From an uncultured Thiothrix sp. (GTDB lineage Bacteria > Pseudomonadota > Gammaproteobacteria > Poriferisulfidales > GCA-002705445): 32,191 bases of DNA. The notes beneath the pieces are model-generated. The model made no database searches, had not been told where the DNA came from, and worked only from the letters and a program-made list of their open reading frames with translations. Positions 10,402 to 18,881 of this stretch are shown here, in pieces. The first letter of the stretch is position 1, and every line of letters begins with the position of its first letter. The position numbers and the translations under genes are program-made. The stretch spans positions 1 through 32,191 of the forward strand of contig CACEJE010000008.1 of NCBI GenBank assembly GCA_902559815.1, in the 5' to 3' direction.

Positions 10402-11062
10402 TATCTCTAATATAATTTAAGTTTATACTCTCAGAATTGTATAAAAAATTTTTTTTATTTAATAACTCAATATATTTAAATATGTTATTAAGCTTCTGCA
10501 TACTGCTATTTTTCTCTATTTCTTCGATATTGGGATCATTAACTTCATAGCTTTTTAGTATATCGGGTGAATTTTTAATTAATAAAATTTTTTTAAAAGA
10601 TAATTCCTCTAATGATCTAAAAAAAAATTTTTCCGATGATAAATAATTTTTATTTTCACTCGCTATGATCTCGTTATAATTTTTATAATAAGTCCAATAT
10701 AATTCATCCATTCTTGCATCTATAGCTACAAAGATTGGTATATTTTTATTACTAACATTGCTTGATAAAGCTAAAATTTGAAATGAATTTAGTGTAATTA
10801 CAGGTATATTTAGATAAAAAGATATAGCCTTTGTATATGATAGTCCAACCCTAAGACTTGTAAAGTTTCCAGGGCCATTATTAAAACATATGTATTTAAA
10901 ATTATTTTTTTTTGAATTTGTTTTTTTTATAAGCTCATCTACACTATTAATTATATTTTTTGAAATAAAATTATTCTCTATGATTTCTTTGTAATAAATT
11001 TCATTACCACTTTTGATTGCCAATAGTGTTTTATCAAATGCAGTGTCAATAAAAAGAATCAT
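10379..11062 (-). CDS. tsaB: tRNA t6A37 synthesis protein TsaB
   Basis: TsaB is a non-catalytic ASKHA-fold protein that dimerises with TsaD and binds TsaE for threonylcarbamoyl-adenosine formation at A37 of ANN-decoding tRNAs. The 227-residue protein begins ILFIDTAFDKTLLAI, as TsaB proteins do. It contains NNGPGNFTSLRVGLSYTKA (about 62-80), the diagnostic TsaB motif, followed by PVITLNSFQILA. The C-terminal half is divergent and Asn/Lys-rich. Its ATG overlaps the ispF stop by one base (TAATG) and its 3' end overlaps miaA. TsaD and TsaE are not in the window. In E. coli tsaB is not next to miaA, so this linkage is unusual compared with that reference. Confidence 0.92.
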   Translation of the reverse strand: MILFIDTAFDKTLLAIKSGNEIYYKEIIENNFISKNIINSVDELIKKTNSKKNNFKYICFNNGPGNFTSLRVGLSYTKAISFYLNIPVITLNSFQILALSSNVSNKNIPIFVAIDARMDELYWTYYKNYNEIIASENKNYLSSEKFFFRSLEELSFKKILLIKNSPDILKSYEVNDPNIEEIEKNSSMQKLNNIFKYIELLNKKNFLYNSESINLNYIRDNVANKTK

Positions 11063-11532
11063 TATTTTTCTATAAGGATCACAACGTGTGACTCTATTCC
11101 CTCTATACGACCTATATAACCCAAGTTGTCATTACTTTTTGATTTTACATTTACCTGCTCTTCCTTAATTTTCAAAAACTTTGATAATGATTTTTCAATT
11201 TTCTGAGCATATTTTGATATCCTGGGTGTTTCAGCGATAATTGTTGCATCAATATTTATAATTTTATAATCTTCTGTATTTAGTATTTTTATTACTTCCT
11301 TCAGAAAATGTAAGCTGCTAATATTTTCAAATCTCTTTGAAGAATCAAAATAAGAGCCCAAATCACCTTTTCCCATAGCACCTAATAATGCATCACATAA
11401 TGCGTGAATTAATATATCGCCATCAGAATGTGCAACAATAGCTCTTTTAGATGGGATTTTTATTCCACCTAAAATAATAAATTCACCATCTTTAAATTTG
11501 TGCGAATCAAATCCGTGTCCAATTTTAATCAT
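11062..11532 (-). CDS. ispF: 2-C-methyl-D-erythritol 2,4-cyclodiphosphate synthase IspF
   Basis: Fifth step of the MEP isoprenoid pathway, releasing CMP to form the cyclic diphosphate. The 156-residue length matches the family. Zinc ligands D9 and H11 (GHGFDSHKF) and H43 are at the E. coli positions plus one. The AHSDGDILIHALCDALLGA segment and the C-terminal VKSKSNDNLGYIGR are intact. The start overlaps the end of ispD by 8 nt. The genes are separate, not an IspDF fusion as found in some other proteobacteria. Confidence 0.98.
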   Translation of the reverse strand: MIKIGHGFDSHKFKDGEFIILGGIKIPSKRAIVAHSDGDILIHALCDALLGAMGKGDLGSYFDSSKRFENISSLHFLKEVIKILNTEDYKIINIDATIIAETPRISKYAQKIEKSLSKFLKIKEEQVNVKSKSNDNLGYIGRIEGIESHVVILIEK

Positions 11533-12313
11533 CTAAATTCTCTTTTTCTTCTTGAAAAGTATAAATTCTAGCCATTGGCTTTGCATGAATCAAATCAATA
11601 TCAGTAGTTATTTTAATATTATATGGTTTTCCTTGTTGAACTTCACATTCGAATCCTAATGTTTCTAATGCCTGACTTTCATCAGTTACACTGATATTAT
11701 TATCAATACAATATTTTAATGAATCAAATAATACATCAAATTTAAACATTTGAGGAGTCTGAGCAAGCCAAGCTTCACTTCGAGATTTTGTCTTTATAAT
11801 CTCATTTTTTTTATTAACTTTTTTTATTGTTTCAGATACAGGTATCGCCATAATGCAGGATTTGTTCAGTTTAATTGTGTTGCTAATAAATTTAGATATT
11901 TCGTTAAATCCTAAAATTGGTCTTGCTGCGTCATGAACTATAACCCAAACATCATTAATATCTTTATTATTTGATTTTTTAAAGTAGTTTAAGCCATTAA
12001 AAACAGTATTCTGTCTAGAATTTCCACCTTCATAAAGTTCAATTTTTTTATACTTTTTTGTAGCCTCTTTGTTAATTAAAATATTATCAATAGAATTCTG
12101 GTAATCAGATTTTTTAAACTCATTTGCATTATAACCAATAAATACTTGATCAATTGTATCTACGTTAACTATATTATTTATTGTTGCTTCAAGTACATTG
12201 AAACGTTTATTTAAATTTTGAAATAATTTATTTCCTTTTTTAAATCTAGAGCTATTTCCTGCTGCGGGAATTACACATAAAATTTTTATATCATTTTCAC
12301 TTTTTTCGCTCAT
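11525..12313 (-). CDS. ispD: 2-C-methyl-D-erythritol 4-phosphate cytidylyltransferase IspD
   Basis: Third step of the MEP pathway, joining CTP and methylerythritol phosphate. The 262-residue protein is about 25 longer than E. coli IspD. It starts with a nucleotide-binding signature, VIPAAGNSSRFKKGNKLF (15-32), in which the usual GxGxRM/PKQ consensus is relaxed. VHDAARP (127-133) and the later WLAQTPQMF and VTDESQALE segments are strongly conserved. The extra length includes Lys/Asn-rich insertions typical of this AT-rich genome and a short acidic C-terminal tail. It sits 7 nt after ftsB, in the conserved ftsB-ispD-ispF order. Confidence 0.95.
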   Translation of the reverse strand: MSEKSENDIKILCVIPAAGNSSRFKKGNKLFQNLNKRFNVLEATINNIVNVDTIDQVFIGYNANEFKKSDYQNSIDNILINKEATKKYKKIELYEGGNSRQNTVFNGLNYFKKSNNKDINDVWVIVHDAARPILGFNEISKFISNTIKLNKSCIMAIPVSETIKKVNKKNEIIKTKSRSEAWLAQTPQMFKFDVLFDSLKYCIDNNISVTDESQALETLGFECEVQQGKPYNIKITTDIDLIHAKPMARIYTFQEEKENLDD

Positions 12314-12320
12314 AAATAAA

Positions 12321-12590
12321 CTATTTTAGAATTTGATAAAAAGTTTCGTTTTCTTTAATTAAACCTAGCTCTTGTCTTGCCTTTTCTTCAATAACTTCTA
12401 AGCCAGTTTTTAAACTTCGTATCTCAGCCTGTAGAACCTTGATTTTTTCTTTAAACTTAATATTTTCATTTTGAATACTTATTACTTGTTTTTTTAATTC
12501 TTGATATTTAAAGAAGCTTGTGTTTCCAAATGAAAATTTATATAAAAGTACTATTAAAAAAAAAGATAATATAAGTATAATTTTATTCAT
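12321..12590 (-). CDS. ftsB: Cell division protein FtsB
   Basis: Small bitopic inner-membrane protein of the FtsQBL divisome subcomplex. The 89 residues comprise a short N-terminus, one membrane span (about 3-21), and a periplasmic coiled coil (about 30-68). A conserved C-terminal segment, [20 protein letters not shown], follows. The length is near the E. coli value (103). It lies between eno and ispD, its standard place in Gammaproteobacteria, and its ATG overlaps the eno stop as ATGA. The sequence is weakly conserved overall, but the context and the ARQELGLIK motif make the call firm. Confidence 0.93.
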   Translation of the reverse strand: MNKIILILSFFLIVLLYKFSFGNTSFFKYQELKKQVISIQNENIKFKEKIKVLQAEIRSLKTGLEVIEEKARQELGLIKENETFYQILK

Positions 12591-13879
12591 TTATTTATAA
12601 TTTTATCAAAAATGGAACTTCCAGGATAACTAGATCTTTTTCCTAACTCCTCTTCTATTCTAATTAGTTGATTATATTTTGCCACCCTATCTGACCTGGA
12701 AAGTGATCCTGTTTTTATTTGTCCCGATGAATATGCCACAGATAAGTCGGCAATAAATGTATCTTCTGTCTCACCTGATCTATGCGAAACTACTGAGTTA
12801 TAGTTATTTTTTTGCGCCATATTAATTGCATTTATAGTTTCAGTAAGGGTGCCTATTTGATTTAATTTTATTAAAATTGCATTTGCAATACCTTTATCAA
12901 TTCCTTGTTGAAATACTTTAGGATTCGTAACAAATAAATCATCACCAACTAGTTGTACTTTTTTTCCTAGCTCTTTAGTTAGTAGCGACCAACCATCCCA
13001 ATCATTTTCATCTAAAGCATCTTCTATAGAAATAATTGGATAAGCTTCGGTCCAAGATTTTACTAATTCTATAAATTCTTCAGTAGAATAATTTTTATTT
13101 TCGGATAAAAGTTGGTATTTACCATTGTCATAAAATTCACTACTAGCAACATCTAACGCTAACATAATATCTTCACCAGGCTCATAACCAGCATTTTCAA
13201 TTGCTTGCATAATTACATCTAAAGCCTCTTTATTTGATGACAGATTTGGAGCATAGCCACCCTCATCACCAACAGTTGTAATGTAATTTTTACTTTCCAG
13301 TAATTTTCCAAGAGCTTGAAAAACCTCAACTCCATATCTAACCGCTTCCTTTATAGAATTAGCACCTACTGGCATTATCATAAATTCTTGAACATCAACA
13401 CTATTATTTGCGTGAGATCCACCATTTATTATATTCATCATTGGAACAGGCATTAAATATTTATCCATATAATTTATATGTTCAAACAAAGAAGTGCCAT
13501 TATGATTTGCGGCCGATTTAGAATTAGATAGAGAAACAGCTAAAATTGTATTTGCTCCAAAATTTGATTTATTATCTGTTCCATCAAGATCTAATAATAT
13601 TTTATCAACTAATTCTTGGTTATTCGAATCTACCCCCACTAATGCTTCCTGAATGGAAGTTTCAATCAATTTGACATTATTTAATACACCTTTGCCGTTA
13701 TATCTATTTGATTTAGAGTCTCTTAATTCTAATGCTTCTCTAGACCCCGTTGATGCTCCTGATGGGACCGCAGCCCTGCCTACGACTCCTGACTCAAGTG
13801 TTATCTCTGCTTCAAGAGTTGGATTTCCTCTTGAATCAATTATTTCTCTTGCTTTTATTTTTTTTATATTTGATTTCAT
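12587..13879 (-). CDS. eno: Enolase
   Basis: Glycolytic enzyme interconverting 2-phosphoglycerate and phosphoenolpyruvate; in many Gammaproteobacteria it is also a degradosome component. The 430-residue length is canonical. The N-terminal [17 protein letters not shown], the GASTGSREA loop, the metal ligands in [17 protein letters not shown] and GDDLF, the catalytic Lys region [10 protein letters not shown] and [16 protein letters not shown] are all present. The usual AVGT stretch near the C-terminus reads VAYS, a mild divergence away from catalytic residues. It is separated by 3 nt from kdsA, and its product PEP is a substrate of KdsA. Confidence 0.99.
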   Translation of the reverse strand: MKSNIKKIKAREIIDSRGNPTLEAEITLESGVVGRAAVPSGASTGSREALELRDSKSNRYNGKGVLNNVKLIETSIQEALVGVDSNNQELVDKILLDLDGTDNKSNFGANTILAVSLSNSKSAANHNGTSLFEHINYMDKYLMPVPMMNIINGGSHANNSVDVQEFMIMPVGANSIKEAVRYGVEVFQALGKLLESKNYITTVGDEGGYAPNLSSNKEALDVIMQAIENAGYEPGEDIMLALDVASSEFYDNGKYQLLSENKNYSTEEFIELVKSWTEAYPIISIEDALDENDWDGWSLLTKELGKKVQLVGDDLFVTNPKVFQQGIDKGIANAILIKLNQIGTLTETINAINMAQKNNYNSVVSHRSGETEDTFIADLSVAYSSGQIKTGSLSRSDRVAKYNQLIRIEEELGKRSSYPGSSIFDKIINK

Positions 13880-13882
13880 TTT

Positions 13883-14695
13883 TTATTCTTTTGTAATTTG
13901 ATCAATTTTTTTTAATTTTATTAGTAAATTTTCTAATGCATTTAAAGGAATAGAATTCATTCCGTCACTTAAAGCCTCTTTTGGATTTGGATGAGTTTCC
14001 ATAAAAATCCCTGAGATACCAACAGACATTGCTGCTTTTGCTAATGGTTCTATAAATTCACTTTGACCACCTGAACTATTTTTATTAAATCCTGGTAGTT
14101 GAGTTGAATGAGTTGCGTCAAAAATAACTGGGCATCCTGTGTCTCTCATAATAATTAATGACCTCATATCAGATATTAAATTATTATATCCAAAACTAAA
14201 ACCTCTTTCACATACAAGTATGTCTTTATTGCCAGTAGATTTAGCTTTTTCTACAACACTGCTCATCTCCCAAGGTGATAAGAACTGGCCTTTTTTTATA
14301 TTCACTGGTAAATTATATGAAGCAACTTTTTTTATAAAGTTTGTTTGTCTGCACAAAAATGCTGGTGTTTGTAATACATCAGCTATTTCTGAAATTTCAT
14401 CTAAGGGAGAGTCTTCATGAACATCTGTTAATATGTGCACGTCTAGTTCTTTTTTTATTTTATTTAGAATTTCTAAACCTTTTGTGTAACCAACTCCTCT
14501 ATATGAATTATGAGATGTCCTGTTTGCTTTATCTAGAGAAGACTTATATATGAAAGGTATTTTAAGTTTATCAGTAACCTCTTTTAACTTTTCAGCAGTT
14601 TTTAAATTCAATTCTTCATTCTCAATAACACAGGGGCCCGATATAAGAAAAAAAGTATTATTTCTATTTAAATTAAAATCAAAATTATTTTTCAT
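13883..14695 (-). CDS. kdsA: 3-deoxy-D-manno-octulosonate 8-phosphate synthase, metal-dependent class
   Basis: Condenses PEP with arabinose 5-phosphate to give Kdo8P, precursor of the Kdo that links lipid A to the LPS core. The 270-residue TIM-barrel protein contains [10 protein letters not shown] (19-28), with Cys22 where the E. coli metal-independent enzyme has Asn (GMNVLES). His196 (DATHST), Glu233 (METHPNP) and Asp244 (LSDGMN) complete the set. All four lie exactly 11 residues after the Aquifex aeolicus metal ligands C11, H185, E222 and D233, so this is the metal-dependent type. The ATG overlaps the pyrG stop (ATGA). The pyrG-kdsA-eno order is standard in many Gammaproteobacteria, although the enzyme class differs from E. 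coli and Pseudomonas. Confidence 0.97.
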   Translation of the reverse strand: MKNNFDFNLNRNNTFFLISGPCVIENEELNLKTAEKLKEVTDKLKIPFIYKSSLDKANRTSHNSYRGVGYTKGLEILNKIKKELDVHILTDVHEDSPLDEISEIADVLQTPAFLCRQTNFIKKVASYNLPVNIKKGQFLSPWEMSSVVEKAKSTGNKDILVCERGFSFGYNNLISDMRSLIIMRDTGCPVIFDATHSTQLPGFNKNSSGGQSEFIEPLAKAAMSVGISGIFMETHPNPKEALSDGMNSIPLNALENLLIKLKKIDQITKE

Positions 14696-16311
14696 TTAAT
14701 ATCCTTAGCTGCGCTAATAAATGCTTTAAATAATGGATGACCATCTATAGGTTTTGATGTAAATTCTGGATGGAATTGACAACCTAAAAACCAAGGGTGA
14801 TCTTTTAATTCTATAACTTCAACCAAAGTTCCATCAACAGATCTTCCGGATAAAATTAAACCATTCTCTTCTAATATACTTTTGTATTCATTATTAAATT
14901 CATATCGATGACGATGTCTTTCAAAGATTGAATCTAATTTATAAGCGTTATAAACATTAGATTCTTTTTTAAGTTTACATTCCTGTTCTCCTAATCTCAT
15001 AGTTCCGCCTATGTTTGAATTTTTATCCCGATATTCAATTGATCCTTTTTGGTCTAACCACTCTTCAATTAATCCTATTACAGGATAATGTGTTTTTATA
15101 TTAAATTCTGTACTATTTGCATCTTTTAAATTACAAACATTTCTTGCGAATTCTATAACTGCCGCCTGCATGCCAAGACATATTCCTAGAAAAGGAATCT
15201 TTTTCTCACGCGCAAAATTAATTGCATTAATTTTTCCTTCAATTCCTCTTGGCCCAAATCCACCAGGAACAATTATACCATTTGTGTCTTTTAATTGAGA
15301 GAAATCATTTCCTTCTAGCGATTCAGAATCTACATAAAGTATATCTATATTTACACCACAGTATACTCCGGCATGTTTTATAGCTTCGTTTAAAGATTTA
15401 TACGACTCTGAATAATTACCATATTTAGCAATTATTGAAATTTTTATATTACCTTTTGCATCACTTCTTTTATGTTTATAGTTTTCCCAGTCAGTTAATG
15501 ATTTCGGTTTACAAGATAAATTTAATTTTTCAACAATAATATTGTCTAACCCTTGCTCATTTAATACTAGTGGTACTTCGTAGATATCGTCGACATCAAT
15601 GGAATTAATAACTGCTTTTGCTTCAACATTTGTAAATAGTGCAATTTTCTTTTTATCTTTATCACTAATTTTTTTTTCAGACCTACAAATTAAAATATCG
15701 GGCTGTATTCCTATTGATCTTAATTCTTTAACTGAATGTTGGGTTGGCTTTGTTTTGATTTCATTTGCTGCTTTAATATATGGTACTAAAGTTAAATGCA
15801 TATATGTAACAATATCTTTGCCTAACTCAACACCCATTTGTCTTATTGACTCAATAAATGGTAAAGATTCAATGTCGCCAACTGTACCACCTATTTCAAC
15901 TATACAAACATCTTTTTTGAATGATCCTTTTTTAATATTTAAAATAATTTCGTCGGTAATATGTGGAATTACCTGAACAGTACTTCCTAAATATTCTCCT
16001 TTCCTTTCCCTTTTTAAAACAGAATCATATATCTGGCCGGTAGTATAATTACTAGACTTACTAGTTTTATAACTAATAAAACGCTCATAGTGGCCTAAAT
16101 CTAAATCTGTTTCTGCGCCATCATAGGTTACAAAGACTTCACCATGCTGAGATGGACTCATTGTGCCAGGATCAACATTTATGTATGGATCAAGTTTAAT
16201 GACTGAGACACTTAAATTTCTAGATTCTAAAATTGATCCAAGAGATGCAGCAACTATCCCCTTTCCAAGAGATGAAACAACGCCACCTGTAATAAATATA
16301 TATTTAGTCAC
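14692..16311 (-). CDS. pyrG: CTP synthase
   Basis: Converts UTP to CTP using ATP and glutamine. The 539 residues comprise the synthetase domain (about 1-267, starting [17 protein letters not shown] with its P-loop) and a class I glutamine amidotransferase domain. The amidotransferase nucleophile is Cys378 (GICLGMQ), and the His514/Glu516 pair is in FHPEF. The start is a GTG at 16311; the second residue and onward match the family N-terminus, and no better ATG exists. It is the first gene of the run pyrG-kdsA-eno-ftsB-ispD-ispF-tsaB-miaA, all tightly spaced. The 137-nt divergent gap upstream is the obvious promoter site. CTP also feeds IspD and Kdo activation. Confidence 0.98.
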   Translation of the reverse strand: MTKYIFITGGVVSSLGKGIVAASLGSILESRNLSVSVIKLDPYINVDPGTMSPSQHGEVFVTYDGAETDLDLGHYERFISYKTSKSSNYTTGQIYDSVLKRERKGEYLGSTVQVIPHITDEIILNIKKGSFKKDVCIVEIGGTVGDIESLPFIESIRQMGVELGKDIVTYMHLTLVPYIKAANEIKTKPTQHSVKELRSIGIQPDILICRSEKKISDKDKKKIALFTNVEAKAVINSIDVDDIYEVPLVLNEQGLDNIIVEKLNLSCKPKSLTDWENYKHKRSDAKGNIKISIIAKYGNYSESYKSLNEAIKHAGVYCGVNIDILYVDSESLEGNDFSQLKDTNGIIVPGGFGPRGIEGKINAINFAREKKIPFLGICLGMQAAVIEFARNVCNLKDANSTEFNIKTHYPVIGLIEEWLDQKGSIEYRDKNSNIGGTMRLGEQECKLKKESNVYNAYKLDSIFERHRHRYEFNNEYKSILEENGLILSGRSVDGTLVEVIELKDHPWFLGCQFHPEFTSKPIDGHPLFKAFISAAKDIK

Positions 16312-16448
16312 ACTTTAAAAAAGTTATGTAAGACGGGAATATAGTTTAACAAATATAATTATATTCTACAATTTTATACGAGAAATTAATAATTCCAAAA
16401 AACATTCATATGTAATATTATATTTTATTTAACAGAAAGGAATATTCA
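16312..16448. promoter_or_regulatory. Divergent intergenic promoter region between pyrG and the DUF2892 gene
   Basis: This 137-nt AT-rich gap separates two diverging genes, so it must supply both promoters. On the minus strand TTGTAG, a 17-nt spacer and TAAACT form a plausible but weak sigma-70 promoter for pyrG. On the plus strand a TATAAT occurs at 16354-16359 without a recognisable -35 box. AAAGGA at 16436-16441 is a good Shine-Dalgarno, 7 nt before the ATG at 16449. In DNA this AT-rich, -10-like hexamers occur by chance. Confidence 0.4.
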
Positions 16449-16640
16449 ATGTTTTGCATAAATGTAGGAAAATTTGAAAGGTTAATTAGAGTGCTTGCTG
16501 GTTTTGTAATACTCTATATTGGGGTTTTATCTCAAGTCGAGCCTAAATTTTGGGGTTATATAGGATTTATTCCTATAATCACTGGAGTTTTAGGGTGGTG
16601 CCCAGTTTATTTGCCTTTTAAAATAAATACAAATAAATAA
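16449..16640 (+). CDS. Small DUF2892 (YgaP-like) membrane protein
   Basis: A 63-residue protein matching the DUF2892 family found alone or as the C-terminal membrane part of YgaP rhodaneses. The start CINVGKFERLIRVLAG and the end GVLGWCPVYLPFKINT follow the family pattern NVGxxDRxxR ... GWCPLYxxxGINT. Two hydrophobic segments (about 12-28 and 35-52) form a membrane hairpin. Cys3 and Cys51 are the only cysteines; Cys51 is in the conserved GWCP. No rhodanese domain is attached. A good Shine-Dalgarno precedes the ATG. It is one of only four plus-strand genes, and it converges on tilS with a 10-nt gap. Its molecular function is unknown. Confidence 0.85.
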   Translation: MFCINVGKFERLIRVLAGFVILYIGVLSQVEPKFWGYIGFIPIITGVLGWCPVYLPFKINTNK

Positions 16641-16650
16641 TAAAAAAGTA

Positions 16651-17919
16651 TTAGTCCCAAACAATTTCAAGATTTTGATTAATATATATTAATAGTGTCC
16701 TTTCGCGATTCCAAGGTGAGATTTTTCTCTCTCTCATATATTCTTTTAAACTTTTTTTTGGGCTAAACATTATATTTTGTCCACTTTTTCTAAATTTAAC
16801 TTCAACGTCATTATTTATACTTCGTCCACACTTATTTTCTAAGTCCTTCCAGCTAAGATTGATATTTAAATTTGGAATAATTAGATTTTCATTAAACTTC
16901 CATTTATAAATTTCCGATGGGTTATGTTTTTTTAAAGGTTTCATAATTTCAAGATAGTTGTCATATCTCCTAATCTCAAAATCCTTACAATTAAAAAAAG
17001 GATTTTTATCATCACCTGCATTTAATATATTCAAACAAATGGATTTGATTTGTTCTGTAGACGGCATTCTATAGCCATTCTTTTTTATCCAATATCTTAA
17101 AATATTATTTAATCTATAATCTTGAAGATCTTTTATATTTTTTTTTATCTTATTTAAATCTTTGCAAGCATATTTCTGCATATCTATTTCTGCTAGGTCT
17201 TCGCTCAATTTTTTTGTGTTCGCCAAATTAAATGAAGCTCTAGTGATCGTGGATGAACAACTTGGCCATTTTTCTTTTATAACTGGAATAATATTTTTTC
17301 TAATATAATTTCTTGAAAACTTAGTATCAGTATTTGATGGGTCATTTATATATTTTAGTTCTATAAAATTAACAATATCCAGAAGTGTACTTTTATTGAT
17401 ATTTAAAAAAGGCCTAACGTGATAACCGCCCGGAATTTCTTTTATTAACGGCATTGCACTCAGACCTGCTACACCTGCACCTCTAAAAAGCTGATATAAT
17501 AATGTTTCTGCTTGATCTTCAGCATGATGAGCTGTCAGCATCAATGTTTTTTTATTCATTGCTGAATAAATAGCCTTATATCTCTCCTGTCTTGCTCTTT
17601 CTTCAATACTTTCATTTTTTTTTAAAATAATTTTTATATCTTTTATATCTAAATGAATATTTTGATTAATGCAAAATTCTTTACAATGTTTTTCCCATTC
17701 TTTTGAATGCTTGCTTAGATTGTGATTTACGTGAATAGCTTTTAGATTGATCTTTATTTTTTTTGATAATTTTTGCGTAAAATATAATAGAGCTGTAGAA
17801 TCTATCCCTCCACTATATGCAACAAGAAGTTCATTGAAATCTTTTTTATTTATATGTGTAGCTATTGTAGATTCAAAAAGTGAGAAAAGGTTCTCGAAAT
17901 CAAAATCTGATGTCTCCAT
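16651..17919 (-). CDS. tilS: tRNA(Ile)-lysidine synthetase TilS
   Basis: Modifies C34 of the CAU-anticodon tRNA-Ile to lysidine, so it reads AUA; AUA codons are frequent in such AT-rich genomes. The 422-residue protein has the N-type ATP pyrophosphatase motif YSGGIDSTALLYF (35-47). MLTAHHAEDQAETLLYQLFRGAG and the SRNYIRKNIIP segment follow, and then a substrate-binding and C-terminal domain ending in the family-typical LKEYMRERKISPW and RERTLLIY stretches. The length matches E. coli TilS (432). Its ATG lies one base after the accA stop, as in the conserved dnaE-accA-tilS neighbourhood. Confidence 0.96.
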   Translation of the reverse strand: METSDFDFENLFSLFESTIATHINKKDFNELLVAYSGGIDSTALLYFTQKLSKKIKINLKAIHVNHNLSKHSKEWEKHCKEFCINQNIHLDIKDIKIILKKNESIEERARQERYKAIYSAMNKKTLMLTAHHAEDQAETLLYQLFRGAGVAGLSAMPLIKEIPGGYHVRPFLNINKSTLLDIVNFIELKYINDPSNTDTKFSRNYIRKNIIPVIKEKWPSCSSTITRASFNLANTKKLSEDLAEIDMQKYACKDLNKIKKNIKDLQDYRLNNILRYWIKKNGYRMPSTEQIKSICLNILNAGDDKNPFFNCKDFEIRRYDNYLEIMKPLKKHNPSEIYKWKFNENLIIPNLNINLSWKDLENKCGRSINNDVEVKFRKSGQNIMFSPKKSLKEYMRERKISPWNRERTLLIYINQNLEIVWD

Positions 17920-17920
17920 T

Positions 17921-18865
17921 TTATTCCGTGTAATATCCTACTGAAGATAATTTATCTTTTCTATTTTTTATTAATGTTCTTGAATCCATATTAAAATAAA
18001 TTGATAGATTTTTAGAAATTGATTGTGAAATTTCTTTAGTGACTTGAGATGAATTCCTATGTGCTCCCCCTAAAGGCTCTGGTATTAGCTCATCAATTAA
18101 TTTTAATTTTAATAAATTATCTGCTGTAATACACATTGCCTCAGCAGCTATATTTGCATTATCTGGAGATTTCCATAATATTGACGCGCAACCCTCTGGC
18201 GATATAACAGAATAAACACTGTATTCAAGCATTACTAAATGATCGCAAACACCAATTGCCAATGCACCTCCAGAACCTCCTTCACCTATAACATAAGATA
18301 AAATTGGTACAGAAATGTCTGACATCTCAAGAAGATTATTGGCGATTGCTTCACTTTGCCCTCTTTCTTCGGCGTCAATTCCTGGATATGCTCCAGGAGT
18401 ATCAATGAATGTTATAATTGGCATATTAAATCTTTCAGCAAGCTTCATAATTCTTAAGGCCTTCCTAAAGCCTTCTGGTTTTGCCATACCAAAGTTTCTT
18501 TTTATTTTATCGTTTGTACCTCTTCCTTTTTGATGACCAACTACAGCAACAGATATATCCTCAAATTGTGCAATTCCAGATATTATGGCGTGGTCATCAG
18601 CATATGCTCTGTCACCATGAAGTTCATGGAAATTTTTAAAAATACTATTAATATAGTCAATTGTATAAGGTCTATCAGGATGTCTTGCAATTTGAGTAAT
18701 TTGCCAAGGTGTTAACTTACTATATATATCTTTAATTAAAATGTTGCATTTTTTTTGCAAAACATTAATTTCTTCAACAATATTTACTTGGCCATCAGAA
18801 CCAAGATTTCTTAATTCTTCGATTTTATTTTCTAAATTTTTTATAGGCTTTTCGAATTCCAACAT
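17921..18865 (-). CDS. accA: Acetyl-CoA carboxylase carboxyltransferase subunit alpha
   Basis: Alpha half of the carboxyltransferase that makes malonyl-CoA for fatty acid synthesis; AccD is the partner and is not in this window. The 314-residue length fits E. coli (319). Visible signatures are WQITQIARHPDRPYT, HGDRAYADD, GHQKGRGT, GMAKPEGFRKALR, the oxyanion region FIDTPGAYPGIDAEERGQS and GEGGSGGALAIG. A GAGGA Shine-Dalgarno lies 5 nt before the ATG. It is located 16 nt downstream of dnaE. The product supplies the acyl chains used by LpxA and LpxD encoded nearby. Confidence 0.98.
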   Translation of the reverse strand: MLEFEKPIKNLENKIEELRNLGSDGQVNIVEEINVLQKKCNILIKDIYSKLTPWQITQIARHPDRPYTIDYINSIFKNFHELHGDRAYADDHAIISGIAQFEDISVAVVGHQKGRGTNDKIKRNFGMAKPEGFRKALRIMKLAERFNMPIITFIDTPGAYPGIDAEERGQSEAIANNLLEMSDISVPILSYVIGEGGSGGALAIGVCDHLVMLEYSVYSVISPEGCASILWKSPDNANIAAEAMCITADNLLKLKLIDELIPEPLGGAHRNSSQVTKEISQSISKNLSIYFNMDSRTLIKNRKDKLSSVGYYTE

Positions 18866-18881
18866 AACGGTCCTCGTCTAA

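Noticed and set aside
11062-12313. Possible IspDF bifunctional fusion
   Set aside because: ispD ends with TAA at 11525-11527 and ispF has its own ATG at 11532 in another frame; they overlap by 8 nt but are separate proteins.
15599-15976. A 125-codon plus-strand open frame antisense to pyrG
   Set aside because: It lies wholly inside the well-conserved PyrG synthetase domain, has no family features, and its length is explained by the base composition of the opposite strand.
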